A DNA stretch of 64,000 nt from an uncultured bacterium. Its GTDB lineage: Bacteria; Vulcanimicrobiota; CADAWZ01. The DNA is taken from NCBI GenBank assembly GCA_902790465.1, contig CADASF010000009.1:27189-91188 (forward strand). Direction: 5' to 3'. The translations under genes and the position numbers were made by a program. Each line of letters begins with the position of its first letter. Positions within the stretch are counted from its first letter, which is position 1. Positions 17,116 to 25,070 of this stretch are shown in pieces. Below the pieces are notes generated by a model. It ran no database searches. It saw only the letters and a list, made by a program, of their open reading frames with translations, and was not told where the DNA came from.

Positions 17116-18069
17116 TTAACTAAAAGCCTCTTCTATAGCTTTTTGAATTTCTTCTTCCGTAGGCTTGTAAGGATAATTATATGGAATCTGCCCAGGTCTT
17201 TCATTGTAATAAGGTCTATTACATCCCTTACAACCTGTCGTCATAAAAATCTCTGTCTTGTCATTTGTTTTTTCTAAAATATCATATATTTTATTTTTAA
17301 TTTGTGAAATATTTCCTTCTTTTAATTCGAGAACATCTCCATATCCCTTTTTTATCAACCAATGGACAAGTTGAATCTCTCTGTATGCTTTGCGATCAGG
17401 AGATTTGCAATGTGCCATTTCAGAATGTGGGATTGGTGTGAAGGCAAACAATCCTACTTCTATGTTGCATTTTTTCATTTTCAAAAGAAAATCAAAAACT
17501 TCTTCTTTCTTTTCTCCAAGTCCAACAATTACATGTGTTGTAATTTTTCCCTTGAATGTTTCTCCAGCTTTCTCCAAAAAATCAAGATGTCTTTTAAAAG
17601 ATTTTTTCTTTATTTTTTCAAAAAGTGATTCAGATACACAATCCATCGGAATTGATATTCTGTCTGCTCCTGAATCAAAAATTTCTTTTAAATCATTTAT
17701 CGAAATCGTACCAATCGAACAACTTACTTGTATTGGTGATTTTGATTTTATTTCTTTTATGAGTTCTTTGAGATTGTTTACAGTGTCCTTTTCACAAACA
17801 GTTTGAAAACAAACTCTTTTTAATTTATTTTCTTTATATAATTCTGCTATTTTATCAGATATTTCGTCAGATTCGTATTCAGGCCAAGATATTCTTGATA
17901 GTTTTGTCTCTGCTTGCCCACTTCCTCTTGAACAAAATGCACATGAGTTGTTGCATTTTTTGCCAATTATTAAATATGCTGTAGTTGGAAAACAATCACA
18001 TTTTGAATGATTGAATCCCATCAATGTTGCCGTTCCGTAAGATACACCGATTTTCAAATTATACAGCAC
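17116..18069 (-). CDS. Radical SAM protein, BioB/lipoyl-synthase-like (rSAM 1)
   Basis: The 317-aa protein has the radical SAM cluster motif CNNSCAFC (Cx3Cx2C) near residue 37. It ends with a second cysteine pair and an aromatic tail (GCKGCNRPYYNERPGQ, then YNYP). A second radical SAM gene overlaps its 5' end. Pairs of short BioB-like enzymes of this kind include the two-component lipoyl synthase LipS1/LipS2 of archaea and some bacteria, and the CNRPYYNERPG tail is what I would expect there, but I cannot confirm it. No lipoyl-protein gene is in the window. GTG 18,069 sits on top of its GAGGAG site; TTG 18,057 is an alternative start. Confidence 0.75.
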   Translation of the reverse strand: MLYNLKIGVSYGTATLMGFNHSKCDCFPTTAYLIIGKKCNNSCAFCSRGSGQAETKLSRISWPEYESDEISDKIAELYKENKLKRVCFQTVCEKDTVNNLKELIKEIKSKSPIQVSCSIGTISINDLKEIFDSGADRISIPMDCVSESLFEKIKKKSFKRHLDFLEKAGETFKGKITTHVIVGLGEKKEEVFDFLLKMKKCNIEVGLFAFTPIPHSEMAHCKSPDRKAYREIQLVHWLIKKGYGDVLELKEGNISQIKNKIYDILEKTNDKTEIFMTTGCKGCNRPYYNERPGQIPYNYPYKPTEEEIQKAIEEAFS

Positions 18070-18863
18070 TCCTCTTCTTTTTTTACAGTTATATTTAAAT
18101 TTTTCATCTTGTTTTCAAAATTTGAAGATGGCATTGTTATTTTTTTAAATTCATATTTTACACAGATGTCTTCAAGTGATGAAATATATTTTCCTCGTGG
18201 ATGCATACAGCCTAAAATAAAATCTGTATTTGGCATTTTTTTTCTTGCATAATTTAAAAAAGTATCTATTTCATCGAGTGAGGGAGGAGAACATTTTTCA
18301 AATAATGTCCCTTTTGTTGGAATGAAGACTAAAAATATAATGTGTTTTAGATTGTATTTTGACAAAATATCTATCGAATTGTATTCACCTTTTATTTTAC
18401 CTTCAAGCAATCCCAATGTTACATGGACTTCAGGTTCTTTTATTTTTCTTAAATTTTCAAAAGTTGTTATATAATCTTTTGCTGTGAAATTGCAATGATA
18501 TACTTTTGATATTGTCTCTTCATCAGATGTAAAATCAAAAGAAATTTTATCAGCCAAAGGACATATTTTAAAAATTTTATCTTTTGGCATTATTCCAGTG
18601 TGAATATTTATTTTTAGTCCGAGTTCTTTAATCTTTTTTATTTCATCTTCATGTTCATCAAGTGGAACATATCCATCTTTATTCATGCCTCCACTTATCA
18701 ATACAGATGTAAAATTTCTTTTTCCAAGTTTTATTGTGTCTGTTATTGATTCCATTGAGTGCAGATATTTTCTTCCACAGTGTGAACAATTAAACGAACA
18801 TCTGTTTCCTGTTACAGAAATTGATTTTGTCTTAAATGGAAAAACAGCAGTTATTTCTTTCAT
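18054..18863 (-). CDS. Radical SAM protein, partner (rSAM 2)
   Basis: The 269-aa protein has the cluster motif CSFNCSHC (Cx3Cx2C) near residue 24 and a BioB-like short barrel. A further Cys is in LGCMHPRGKY, and the C-terminus ends in CCII. Its ATG overlaps the stop of the amidase gene by four bases, and its 3' end overlaps rSAM 1, so the three genes are one operon. With rSAM 1 it may form a two-protein enzyme that inserts sulfur or another atom. The LipS2 assignment is only a hypothesis. Confidence 0.7.
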   Translation of the reverse strand: MKEITAVFPFKTKSISVTGNRCSFNCSHCGRKYLHSMESITDTIKLGKRNFTSVLISGGMNKDGYVPLDEHEDEIKKIKELGLKINIHTGIMPKDKIFKICPLADKISFDFTSDEETISKVYHCNFTAKDYITTFENLRKIKEPEVHVTLGLLEGKIKGEYNSIDILSKYNLKHIIFLVFIPTKGTLFEKCSPPSLDEIDTFLNYARKKMPNTDFILGCMHPRGKYISSLEDICVKYEFKKITMPSSNFENKMKNLNITVKKEEECCII

Positions 18864-20860
18864 TTTTTGATTTTTATCTTGTTTTTCATATTTTGACCAA
18901 CATATATATCTATTCCGTCAACTATTGCTTCTGCTATTTTTTGTTGGTAAAAATTTTCGTTTAATAATTTTGCTTCGTCGTCATTACTTATAAAACCAAG
19001 TTCTGCAAGAACTGCAGGCATTTTGGATTTTGAAACAACAAAGAAATTATCTTGAGAAATTCCTCTGTCTGTTCTTCCTGTTTTTCCTATTAGTGCAAAT
19101 TGTATATTTTTTGCAAGTTCTTTATCTACTGCTTTATACCAGTGGACAGATATTCCATTTGCTTTTGTATTTGTTGCGGCATTTATGTGAATACTTACAA
19201 AAATATCGGCTTTTTTGCCAGCATTTACTCTTGCACCGAGCTCTTCATTGTCAGGAGAACCTTTGTAAGAGACATCTCTGTCTGTCTCTCTTGTCATTAT
19301 TACATTAAATCCCTTTTTTCTCAATAATTCTGCTACTTTTAGAGAAATAGATAGAGTGAGATCTTTTTCGTTTATATTAAGTCTATTGTTTACAGCTCCA
19401 TAATCACCGCCACCATGACCTGGGTCTATACAGATGTTTATGCCATCAGGATCGTATTGTATAGCTTTTTTATCAGTGTAGCCATAGCCTGACATAACAA
19501 GCATTGATGGTGATAATTCTGTTGCATAGAACTTAAAAGTAACACTTGTGTTACTGTTTTTTACAATGTCGAATCTCGAAGGCTTTTTTAAATCAACTAC
19601 AATTCTTGTAGCACCATCTGGACCAGGTTCAAATTGAGCTGATCTGATTTTGTCTGCTATTGGGCTGATTAATGGATATTCTTTTTGTTTTAAGTTCATT
19701 TTACAGGCTTGAATATCTATTATGAATCTGTTATCAGGAATTTTCATTCTAAGCCATTTATAGCTAAAAGCGTCAGATGTATTGATTTTCAATTCAAGTC
19801 TATCAGGGTATGTATCTATATCCAAGGAATCAAGGCTTATTTGATTCTTAAGTGATATTTTTATTGCTTCGTCTGCTTGTTCTTTTTGAAGACTAATTGC
19901 TTTTCTTCTTCCTTCTGTGGTCTTAGGAATAGGTATAGTTGCAACTCTTATTGATGAAGTGTAATAAGGATTTTTTGTTTTATCTCTATCATCACTTGTT
20001 GTCTGTTCAATTTTTTCTTTGTTTATTAAATCTTCATCATTGTTTTTGGGATTTGGTTGAGTAATTTTTTCTTCTTTTTTGTTATCTTTATTATCTTTGT
20101 TGTCTTTGTTATCTTTATCTTGTTTATTTTCTTTTATTACTGTTGTATTGTTACTTGATATTTGAGCTGATCCTGTTCTTTCTGTTGCTATTAAAATTGA
20201 ATTATCATTTGGTCTTGTATTTTTTTTCAATACTATATTTTTTGGGCTGTTTATTGATATTTCTGTTATTATGTCATTATCTGTGTTTTTTGATGATATT
20301 GTTATATTGTCAGGAATTATTCCAGTTTTTTCTATTTTTATATTGTTTGGAGCATAAGCATTTTTTAGCGTGATAATATTTGTCATTACATTCTTTTTTG
20401 TTTTTATGTCTGATTTAGATATATTACCACCTGATTTTATTATGATTTCATTTTCTTTTATTTCGATAGATGAGAGTTGGGGGGCAATTATACATTTTTC
20501 TGATTCTGGTTCGAACGAATAAAAACAGGAACAGGCTTCTGCTAAATCATAAGCACTTATGAATGTTTCATCTGCAATATCATTTTCTATTACTGCAATA
20601 CTGCCATTTCTTGAAATTTTAAACTCTTTTTTTGAAAAAGATCTCAATTCTGTTGAAGTATTTTTACAAATATTTTTGAATACTTGCAGATTTATTGAGA
20701 TATATAATTTTCCTGAATCTGAAATTGTTGCAGGTTCTTTGAATTTTTGTCCAAAACAGTTTATTTCTACTGTTGTCAATTCATCTGCTCTTGATGTGCC
20801 TGTTATAAGAATTAATAATATTATTTGAATTAGCAAAATAAAGTTAATTTTATTAAACAT
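18860..20860 (-). CDS. AMIN-domain N-acetylmuramoyl-L-alanine amidase
   Basis: The 666-aa secreted protein has a signal peptide (residues 1-25), an N-terminal region with beta-rich AMIN-like segments, and a low-complexity linker built on KDN triplets near residue 250. A second AMIN domain covers about 340-440, and an Amidase_3 catalytic domain runs from about 475 to 655. The zinc ligands and catalytic Glu are visible: DPGHGGGD, NINEKDLT, VSIHINA and AELGFIS. It cleaves the stem peptide from MurNAc during cell separation; the AMIN domain targets it to septal peptidoglycan. GAGGGG stands nine bases before ATG. Its position next to ftsZ, read divergently, fits a division role. Confidence 0.9.
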   Translation of the reverse strand: MFNKINFILLIQIILLILITGTSRADELTTVEINCFGQKFKEPATISDSGKLYISINLQVFKNICKNTSTELRSFSKKEFKISRNGSIAVIENDIADETFISAYDLAEACSCFYSFEPESEKCIIAPQLSSIEIKENEIIIKSGGNISKSDIKTKKNVMTNIITLKNAYAPNNIKIEKTGIIPDNITISSKNTDNDIITEISINSPKNIVLKKNTRPNDNSILIATERTGSAQISSNNTTVIKENKQDKDNKDNKDNKDNKKEEKITQPNPKNNDEDLINKEKIEQTTSDDRDKTKNPYYTSSIRVATIPIPKTTEGRRKAISLQKEQADEAIKISLKNQISLDSLDIDTYPDRLELKINTSDAFSYKWLRMKIPDNRFIIDIQACKMNLKQKEYPLISPIADKIRSAQFEPGPDGATRIVVDLKKPSRFDIVKNSNTSVTFKFYATELSPSMLVMSGYGYTDKKAIQYDPDGINICIDPGHGGGDYGAVNNRLNINEKDLTLSISLKVAELLRKKGFNVIMTRETDRDVSYKGSPDNEELGARVNAGKKADIFVSIHINAATNTKANGISVHWYKAVDKELAKNIQFALIGKTGRTDRGISQDNFFVVSKSKMPAVLAELGFISNDDEAKLLNENFYQQKIAEAIVDGIDIYVGQNMKNKIKIKK

Positions 20861-21062
20861 AACAAATACCCCTCTTTATTAATTTTCATGTTTTATTTTA
20901 ATTTATAAAATTCCTTCACATCATATAAAATAAAATAAATTTAATATATTATAAGAGGAAAAATAAGATAAATAAACAAAAATAATAATTAAGGTAAATA
21001 AGAGATTTTTTAGAAAAATAACTATTTTCTCTAAGTTTGGGAAAATATGGGAGGACTTTTTT
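20861..21062. other. Divergent promoter region, amidase/ftsZ
   Basis: Very AT-rich spacer between divergent starts. No unambiguous -35/-10 pair is evident. GGGAGGA stands before ATG of ftsZ. Confidence 0.4.
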
Positions 21063-22493
21063 ATGAATGAAAATATAACCGCTAAAGCAGGCGGATCTTT
21101 TCTTGCAAACATGGTTAAAGCAGGTTTGTCAAATAGAGAAGAGATGAGACAAGCACCAAAAGAAGATTTGATGAAAGTTCCTTCAGAAGAGGTTGAAGAA
21201 ACTCTCCCTGATATAGAACAAATACAAAATATTCAACAAGTACATGAAGACCAACCTGTTCAATCAAGAAAAACTTTAAAGCAATCTTCTAAGACCTCAT
21301 TAGCACAACAAAAAAATTCTGAAGTATCAAAACCTGTTGTACAATTTAAACCACGTATTGCTAAAATAAAGGTAATTGGAGTTGGTGGGGCTGGTTGTAA
21401 TGCAATAGAAAGAATGATGGAAGATATACCTTCCAATATTGATTTTATTGCCATGAATACAGATTGCCAAGCTTTAAAAGAAAGTCATGCACCTACGAAA
21501 ATTGTACTTGGTGAAAAAGTTACAAAAAGAAGAGGAGCTGGGGCTATACCAGAGGTTGGAAGAAGAGCTGCAGAGCAAAATGCAGATGAGATTGAGAAAT
21601 GTATTGCAGGGGCTGACCTTGTTTTTATAACAGCAGGTATGGGAAGAGGTACTGGAACTGGTGCTGCTCCACTTGTTGCTGACATTGCAAAGAAGACAGG
21701 AGCTTTGACAGTTGCAATAGTAACAAAGCCATTTGGTTTTGAAGGAATGAAAATGATGAATATTGCAAGAAATGGTATTGCCGAGCTTGCAGAAAAAGTT
21801 GACACAATAATAATAATTCCTAATGACAAATTGCTTGGAATAAATAAGGATATAACATTTTTGGATGCGTTTAAAAAGGTTGATGATATACTGAGATATG
21901 GTGTTAGAGGCATATCAGATATTCTAAGTGGTACAGGTATAATAAATGTTGACTTTGCAGATGTTCAATCAATATTGCAAAAGGGAGGAGCTTCCCAAGT
22001 TGGCATTGGTTTTGGAACAGGTCCAGATAGAGCGGTATTGGCTGCTCAGGATGCTATTTATAGTCCACTTCTTGAAACTTCTATTGATGGTTCAAAATCT
22101 ATTTTGTTCAACATTACTGGCGATTCTAATATGACATTACATGAAGTAAGAACTGCCGCTGATATAATTGTAAATGCAGCAGACCCAGATGCAAAAATAG
22201 TATTTGGATCAGTCATAGATGACAATATTCAAGATGGAGCAATGGCAATTACTGTTATTGCAACTGGACTTATGGGAGAAAGTGATACATTAGAAGATAA
22301 TTCTTCAGATGATGATTTATCTTATGATAATTATCAGCAACCTACATCCATATTTTCTTCAAGTTTCAGAGAATCATTGGATAACAGTAAAAGAGCTTCT
22401 TCGCAAAATCAGGCAAATTCTTCTTATAACAATATTACAGACGATGATGATTTACCGCCATTTATAAAACTCAGGAAAAATAAAGGAAATTAA
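21063..22493 (+). CDS. ftsZ: Cell-division protein FtsZ, divergent loops and long N-terminal extension
   Basis: The 476-aa tubulin-like GTPase forms the Z-ring. The core begins near residue 101 (KVIGVGGAGCNA) after an extension of about 90 residues rich in Gln, Glu and Lys, where most FtsZ have about 10. The tubulin signature reads GMGRGTGTG instead of GMGGGTGTG (R195). The T3 loop reads KRRGAGAIPE rather than the usual GLGAGxNPE. The synergy loop NVDFADV is normal, and the C-terminus has a linker and the FtsA/ZipA-binding tail DDDLPPFIKLRK. GTP binding is probably kept but kinetics may differ. No ftsA or ftsQ lies beside it. Confidence 0.93.
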   Translation: MNENITAKAGGSFLANMVKAGLSNREEMRQAPKEDLMKVPSEEVEETLPDIEQIQNIQQVHEDQPVQSRKTLKQSSKTSLAQQKNSEVSKPVVQFKPRIAKIKVIGVGGAGCNAIERMMEDIPSNIDFIAMNTDCQALKESHAPTKIVLGEKVTKRRGAGAIPEVGRRAAEQNADEIEKCIAGADLVFITAGMGRGTGTGAAPLVADIAKKTGALTVAIVTKPFGFEGMKMMNIARNGIAELAEKVDTIIIIPNDKLLGINKDITFLDAFKKVDDILRYGVRGISDILSGTGIINVDFADVQSILQKGGASQVGIGFGTGPDRAVLAAQDAIYSPLLETSIDGSKSILFNITGDSNMTLHEVRTAADIIVNAADPDAKIVFGSVIDDNIQDGAMAITVIATGLMGESDTLEDNSSDDDLSYDNYQQPTSIFSSSFRESLDNSKRASSQNQANSSYNNITDDDDLPPFIKLRKNKGN

Positions 22494-22519
22494 AAACCGA
22501 AAGGAATGACATTTTAAAA

Positions 22520-23089
22520 ATGAGTGATAATACAGAAGATAAAGATAAGGGAACATCTAAATTCAAAGGTTCTTTGAAGGCTTCTAAAGCCACATGTCCT
22601 TTTGTCAGACCAGCTCGTATAATGAAAGAGGGGAAAATGACAGATGTCAAGCTCTGTACTGCTTATATTCCAGGTTTTGAAGTAAAAGATGATAGATATA
22701 TATGTGAACAATGCAATGTTCCTGATATGGGAGTAAAAGAGACGAGATGTCGTTCTTTTCTTCCTATGTCTATAGAAGAAGATATGCCTACTAAATGGTA
22801 TTGCAGATTGCTTGGAACAAAAGATATACAAGAAGAGCAATGTAATCCTGAACATTGTCCTCATTTTGAAAAGATAGAGCGTTTAAAATGGGAAATAGGT
22901 AAGATTGGGGTTAATAAAGTTTCAAAACAAGTTGAAGAAGTTACAGAAAAGCCAAAAGAGAAAAGAAAATTGATTCCAAAAGGTTCTATGTTGAAAAGAC
23001 AAAATCCTAAGAATCAAAAATCGAGTGGATATGGTAGTTATGGCGATTATGATGATTCTGGAGACGATTACGGCGGTTATTTCTTTTAA
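22520..23089 (+). CDS. Cysteine-rich hypothetical protein
   Basis: The 189-aa cytoplasmic protein is unrecognised. Residues 25-115 hold about ten cysteines in patterns such as CEQCN, CRLLG and CNPEHCPHF, which could bind zinc or an Fe-S cluster. The C-terminus is Lys/Pro-rich and then Gly/Tyr/Asp-rich (YGSYGDYDD). It follows ftsZ after 26 bases and ends at a terminator, so the two are co-transcribed. A division-linked role is only an inference from position. Confidence 0.7.
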   Translation: MSDNTEDKDKGTSKFKGSLKASKATCPFVRPARIMKEGKMTDVKLCTAYIPGFEVKDDRYICEQCNVPDMGVKETRCRSFLPMSIEEDMPTKWYCRLLGTKDIQEEQCNPEHCPHFEKIERLKWEIGKIGVNKVSKQVEEVTEKPKEKRKLIPKGSMLKRQNPKNQKSSGYGSYGDYDDSGDDYGGYFF

Positions 23090-23096
23090 TTGAATA

Positions 23097-23135
23097 AAAA
23101 AACTGACTTCTAAAAATAGAAGCCAGTTTTTTTTA
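23097..23135 (+). terminator. Terminator after the ftsZ operon
   Basis: AACTGACTTCTA pairs with TAGAAGCCAGTT and is followed by eight T. Confidence 0.8.
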
Positions 23136-23138
23136 TGA

Positions 23139-23248
23139 TTTTCGTAAATTAACTTGTTGTGTTAGTTAATAGAAAAGTGATTGAGATTGCCACGGTCGCA
23201 CAGCTCCCTCGCAATGACATCTATTCTATTTAATTTTTTCACAGCCAA
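23139..23248. repeat. Intergenic repeat, copy B (full form)
   Basis: Full-length counterpart of copy A at 15,972. It contains the extra ACAGCTCCCTCGC between GGTCGC and AATGAC, making the core an imperfect palindrome (ATTGCCACGGTCGC against CTCGCAATGAC). Confidence 0.75.
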
Positions 23249-23255
23249 GAAATTT

Positions 23256-24512
23256 TTATTTTACTAAATGTATTGCCATGCCGTCTCTTAACTTAGGTTC
23301 AAACCAAGTTGATTTTGGAGGCATTATCTTTCCTGCATCTGCTACATCTATCAAGTCTTTTATTGAAGTTGGATATAGAGCAAATGCTACTACAAATTTT
23401 CCTGAATCTGTGAGTTTTTTCAATTCTCCATTTCCTCTTATGCCACCAACAAAGTCAATATTTTTGTCTTCTCTTGGTTTCTTTATTCCCAAAATTGGAT
23501 CGAGAAGATTGTTTTGAAGAATTGATGCATCAAGTGATTCTACAGGATCTTTTTCATCATAAGAATCAGCTTTTGCTGTTATGATATAGCCTTTGTGGTC
23601 GATATACATGCCAAAATCATGCTTCTTTTCAGGCATTGGAACTTCATCTGAACATTCTTTAATTTCGAATTTATTTTCGATTAATTTAAAGAATTCTTCT
23701 TTTGTATGTCCGTTTAGATTTTTTACAACTCTGTTATAAGCCATTATATTCATTTCACTTGCTGGGAATATAACAGATAGGAAGAAATTGTATTCTTCAT
23801 CACCTTTATGCTCAGGATTTGTATCTTTCATCATGTTTTTGACACGCATTGCTGAAGCACTTCTATGATGTCCATCAGCTACATACATTACATCAATAGC
23901 TTTGAATTCTTTTTCGATTTGTTTGATTTCTTCTGGATTGTCGATGAGCCAAAGAATATGTCTTATTCCATCATTACCTGTAAAATCATATTCACTTTGG
24001 CGAGATTCGATTTCGTCAAAAATCTTTTTTAATTCAGCTCTGTCTTTATAGACCAAGAATACTGGTCCTGTATTTGCCATTGTTGCATATATATGTCTTG
24101 TTCTGTCATCTTCTTTGTCTTTTCTTGTCAATTCATGTTTTTTGATGATATTTTTTTCATATTCATCAACACTTGCACAAGCTACAAGACCTGTTTGGGC
24201 ATGAAGTTTGTCGCCTATTGGCATAATCTGTTTGTAGAGATAGAAGATAGGTTTTTCGTCCTGTACCAAAATACCATCTTTTTCAAATTGATCCATATTT
24301 TCTTTTGCTTTTTCATAAACTCTGTCGTCATATTGATTTATAGCAGGGTCTAAATCAATTTCTGGTTTTGTGACATGAAGAAGGCTTATTGGATTGTCTT
24401 TTGCAAGTTGCTTAGCTTCTTCTGTGTTTAGAACATCATAAGGTGGACAGGTTACTAATGAAGCATTTTCACTTTTCGGTCTTAGACCTTTAAATGGTTT
24501 TACGATTGCCAA
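23256..24512 (-). CDS. DUF1015 family protein
   Basis: The 418-aa protein starts AIVKPFKGLRP and continues CPPYDVLNTEEA, the hallmark of the DUF1015 family. VADGHHRSASA in the middle is its most conserved block. The family is widespread in anaerobes, often near amino-acid metabolism genes, but no activity is established that I can cite. The start is TTG at 24,512, supported by AAAGGAG eight bases upstream. It is transcribed divergently from the ferredoxin gene. Confidence 0.85.
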   Translation of the reverse strand: MAIVKPFKGLRPKSENASLVTCPPYDVLNTEEAKQLAKDNPISLLHVTKPEIDLDPAINQYDDRVYEKAKENMDQFEKDGILVQDEKPIFYLYKQIMPIGDKLHAQTGLVACASVDEYEKNIIKKHELTRKDKEDDRTRHIYATMANTGPVFLVYKDRAELKKIFDEIESRQSEYDFTGNDGIRHILWLIDNPEEIKQIEKEFKAIDVMYVADGHHRSASAMRVKNMMKDTNPEHKGDEEYNFFLSVIFPASEMNIMAYNRVVKNLNGHTKEEFFKLIENKFEIKECSDEVPMPEKKHDFGMYIDHKGYIITAKADSYDEKDPVESLDASILQNNLLDPILGIKKPREDKNIDFVGGIRGNGELKKLTDSGKFVVAFALYPTSIKDLIDVADAGKIMPPKSTWFEPKLRDGMAIHLVK

Positions 24513-24612
24513 TTTCGGAACTCCTTTGACTTTATTATTAATAAAAAATATATTATTGATTTATTTTTAATAACCTTTTATTTTTTTAAAATAAATTATA
24601 TTATAAAAAAGA

Positions 24613-24641
24613 TTGACAAAATTAGAATAAATAAATATAAT
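24613..24641 (+). promoter_or_regulatory. Consensus sigma-70 promoter of the ferredoxin gene
   Basis: A perfect TTGACA (24,613-24,618) and a perfect TATAAT (24,636-24,641) are exactly 17 bases apart. This is the strongest promoter in the window. Transcription would start near 24,648, giving a leader of about 150 bases. Confidence 0.85.
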
Positions 24642-24649
24642 ATTATTTA

Positions 24650-24780
24650 CGAGGTTTTAAAGTTAGTTTTGTAAATTTACTTTTAGTACCGCGGGGGATA
24701 GCGGGAAAGGCTTCCTCATAAAAAGCCATAGCCTATATAGGAAAACCGTCTTTTGGGCGGTGTCCTTTTAATTTTTTATT
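24650..24780 (+). ncRNA. Structured leader RNA, possible attenuator or riboswitch
   Basis: This G+C-rich island in an AT-rich spacer contains several hairpins: CCGC/GCGG, GGCTT/AAGCC, the palindrome CCTATATAGG, and ACCGTC/GGCGGT followed by TTTTAATTTTTT. TTCCT (in the second loop) can also pair with AGGAA (after the palindrome), so two exclusive folds are possible. The last hairpin resembles a terminator placed before the ferredoxin ribosome site. TACCGCGG recalls the T-box, but no stem I is present. I do not recognise the class. Confidence 0.45.
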
Positions 24781-24798
24781 ATGAAAGGATATAAAAAA

Positions 24799-24972
24799 AT
24801 GGCAGCAGTAGTAGATCCCGGCAAATGCGTTGGTTGTGGAAGCTGTGAATCAGTTTGTCCAGTAGAGGCTATCAAAGTTCAAGAGTCAGTTGCAAAAGCA
24901 GATGAGAGTACATGCATTGAATGTGGGGCATGTGTAAGTGAATGTCCTGCTGAAGCAATTTCTCTTCCTTAG
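24799..24972 (+). CDS. 2[4Fe-4S] clostridial-type ferredoxin
   Basis: The 57-aa protein has CVGCGSCESVCP and CIECGACVSECP, the two Cx2Cx2Cx3CP motifs of an 8Fe ferredoxin. It is a low-potential electron carrier for the radical SAM and AKR-type enzymes of anaerobes. ATG 24,799 gives the usual family length and has AAAGGA upstream; the in-frame ATG at 24,781 would overlap that site. The consensus promoter implies high expression. Confidence 0.95.
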   Translation: MAAVVDPGKCVGCGSCESVCPVEAIKVQESVAKADESTCIECGACVSECPAEAISLP

Positions 24973-24996
24973 TAATTAATTATTTTTTAGAGTGTG

Positions 24997-25041
24997 TAAG
25001 GACATTGTTATCTATTATTTGATGGCGGTGTCCTTTTTTTG
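24997..25041 (+). terminator. Terminator after the ferredoxin gene
   Basis: AAGGACA pairs with TGTCCTT around a long loop, followed by T7. Its 3' arm CGGTGTCCTTTT is identical to the 3' end of the leader hairpin upstream of the gene (about 24,760). Confidence 0.65.
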
Positions 25042-25070
25042 ATTTTAGTCTTATTTTATAGGAGGCTTTT

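Noticed and set aside
20763..20790. ATTTCTACTGTTGT on the + strand, like the start of a Cas12a crRNA handle
   Set aside because: It lies inside the amidase coding sequence (encoding ELTTVEIN on the other strand), occurs once, and lacks the closing GTAGAT arm.
24685..24700. T-box-like TAGTACCGCGG before the ferredoxin gene
   Set aside because: The leader from the promoter is too short for a specifier stem I, and ferredoxin is not a T-box target.
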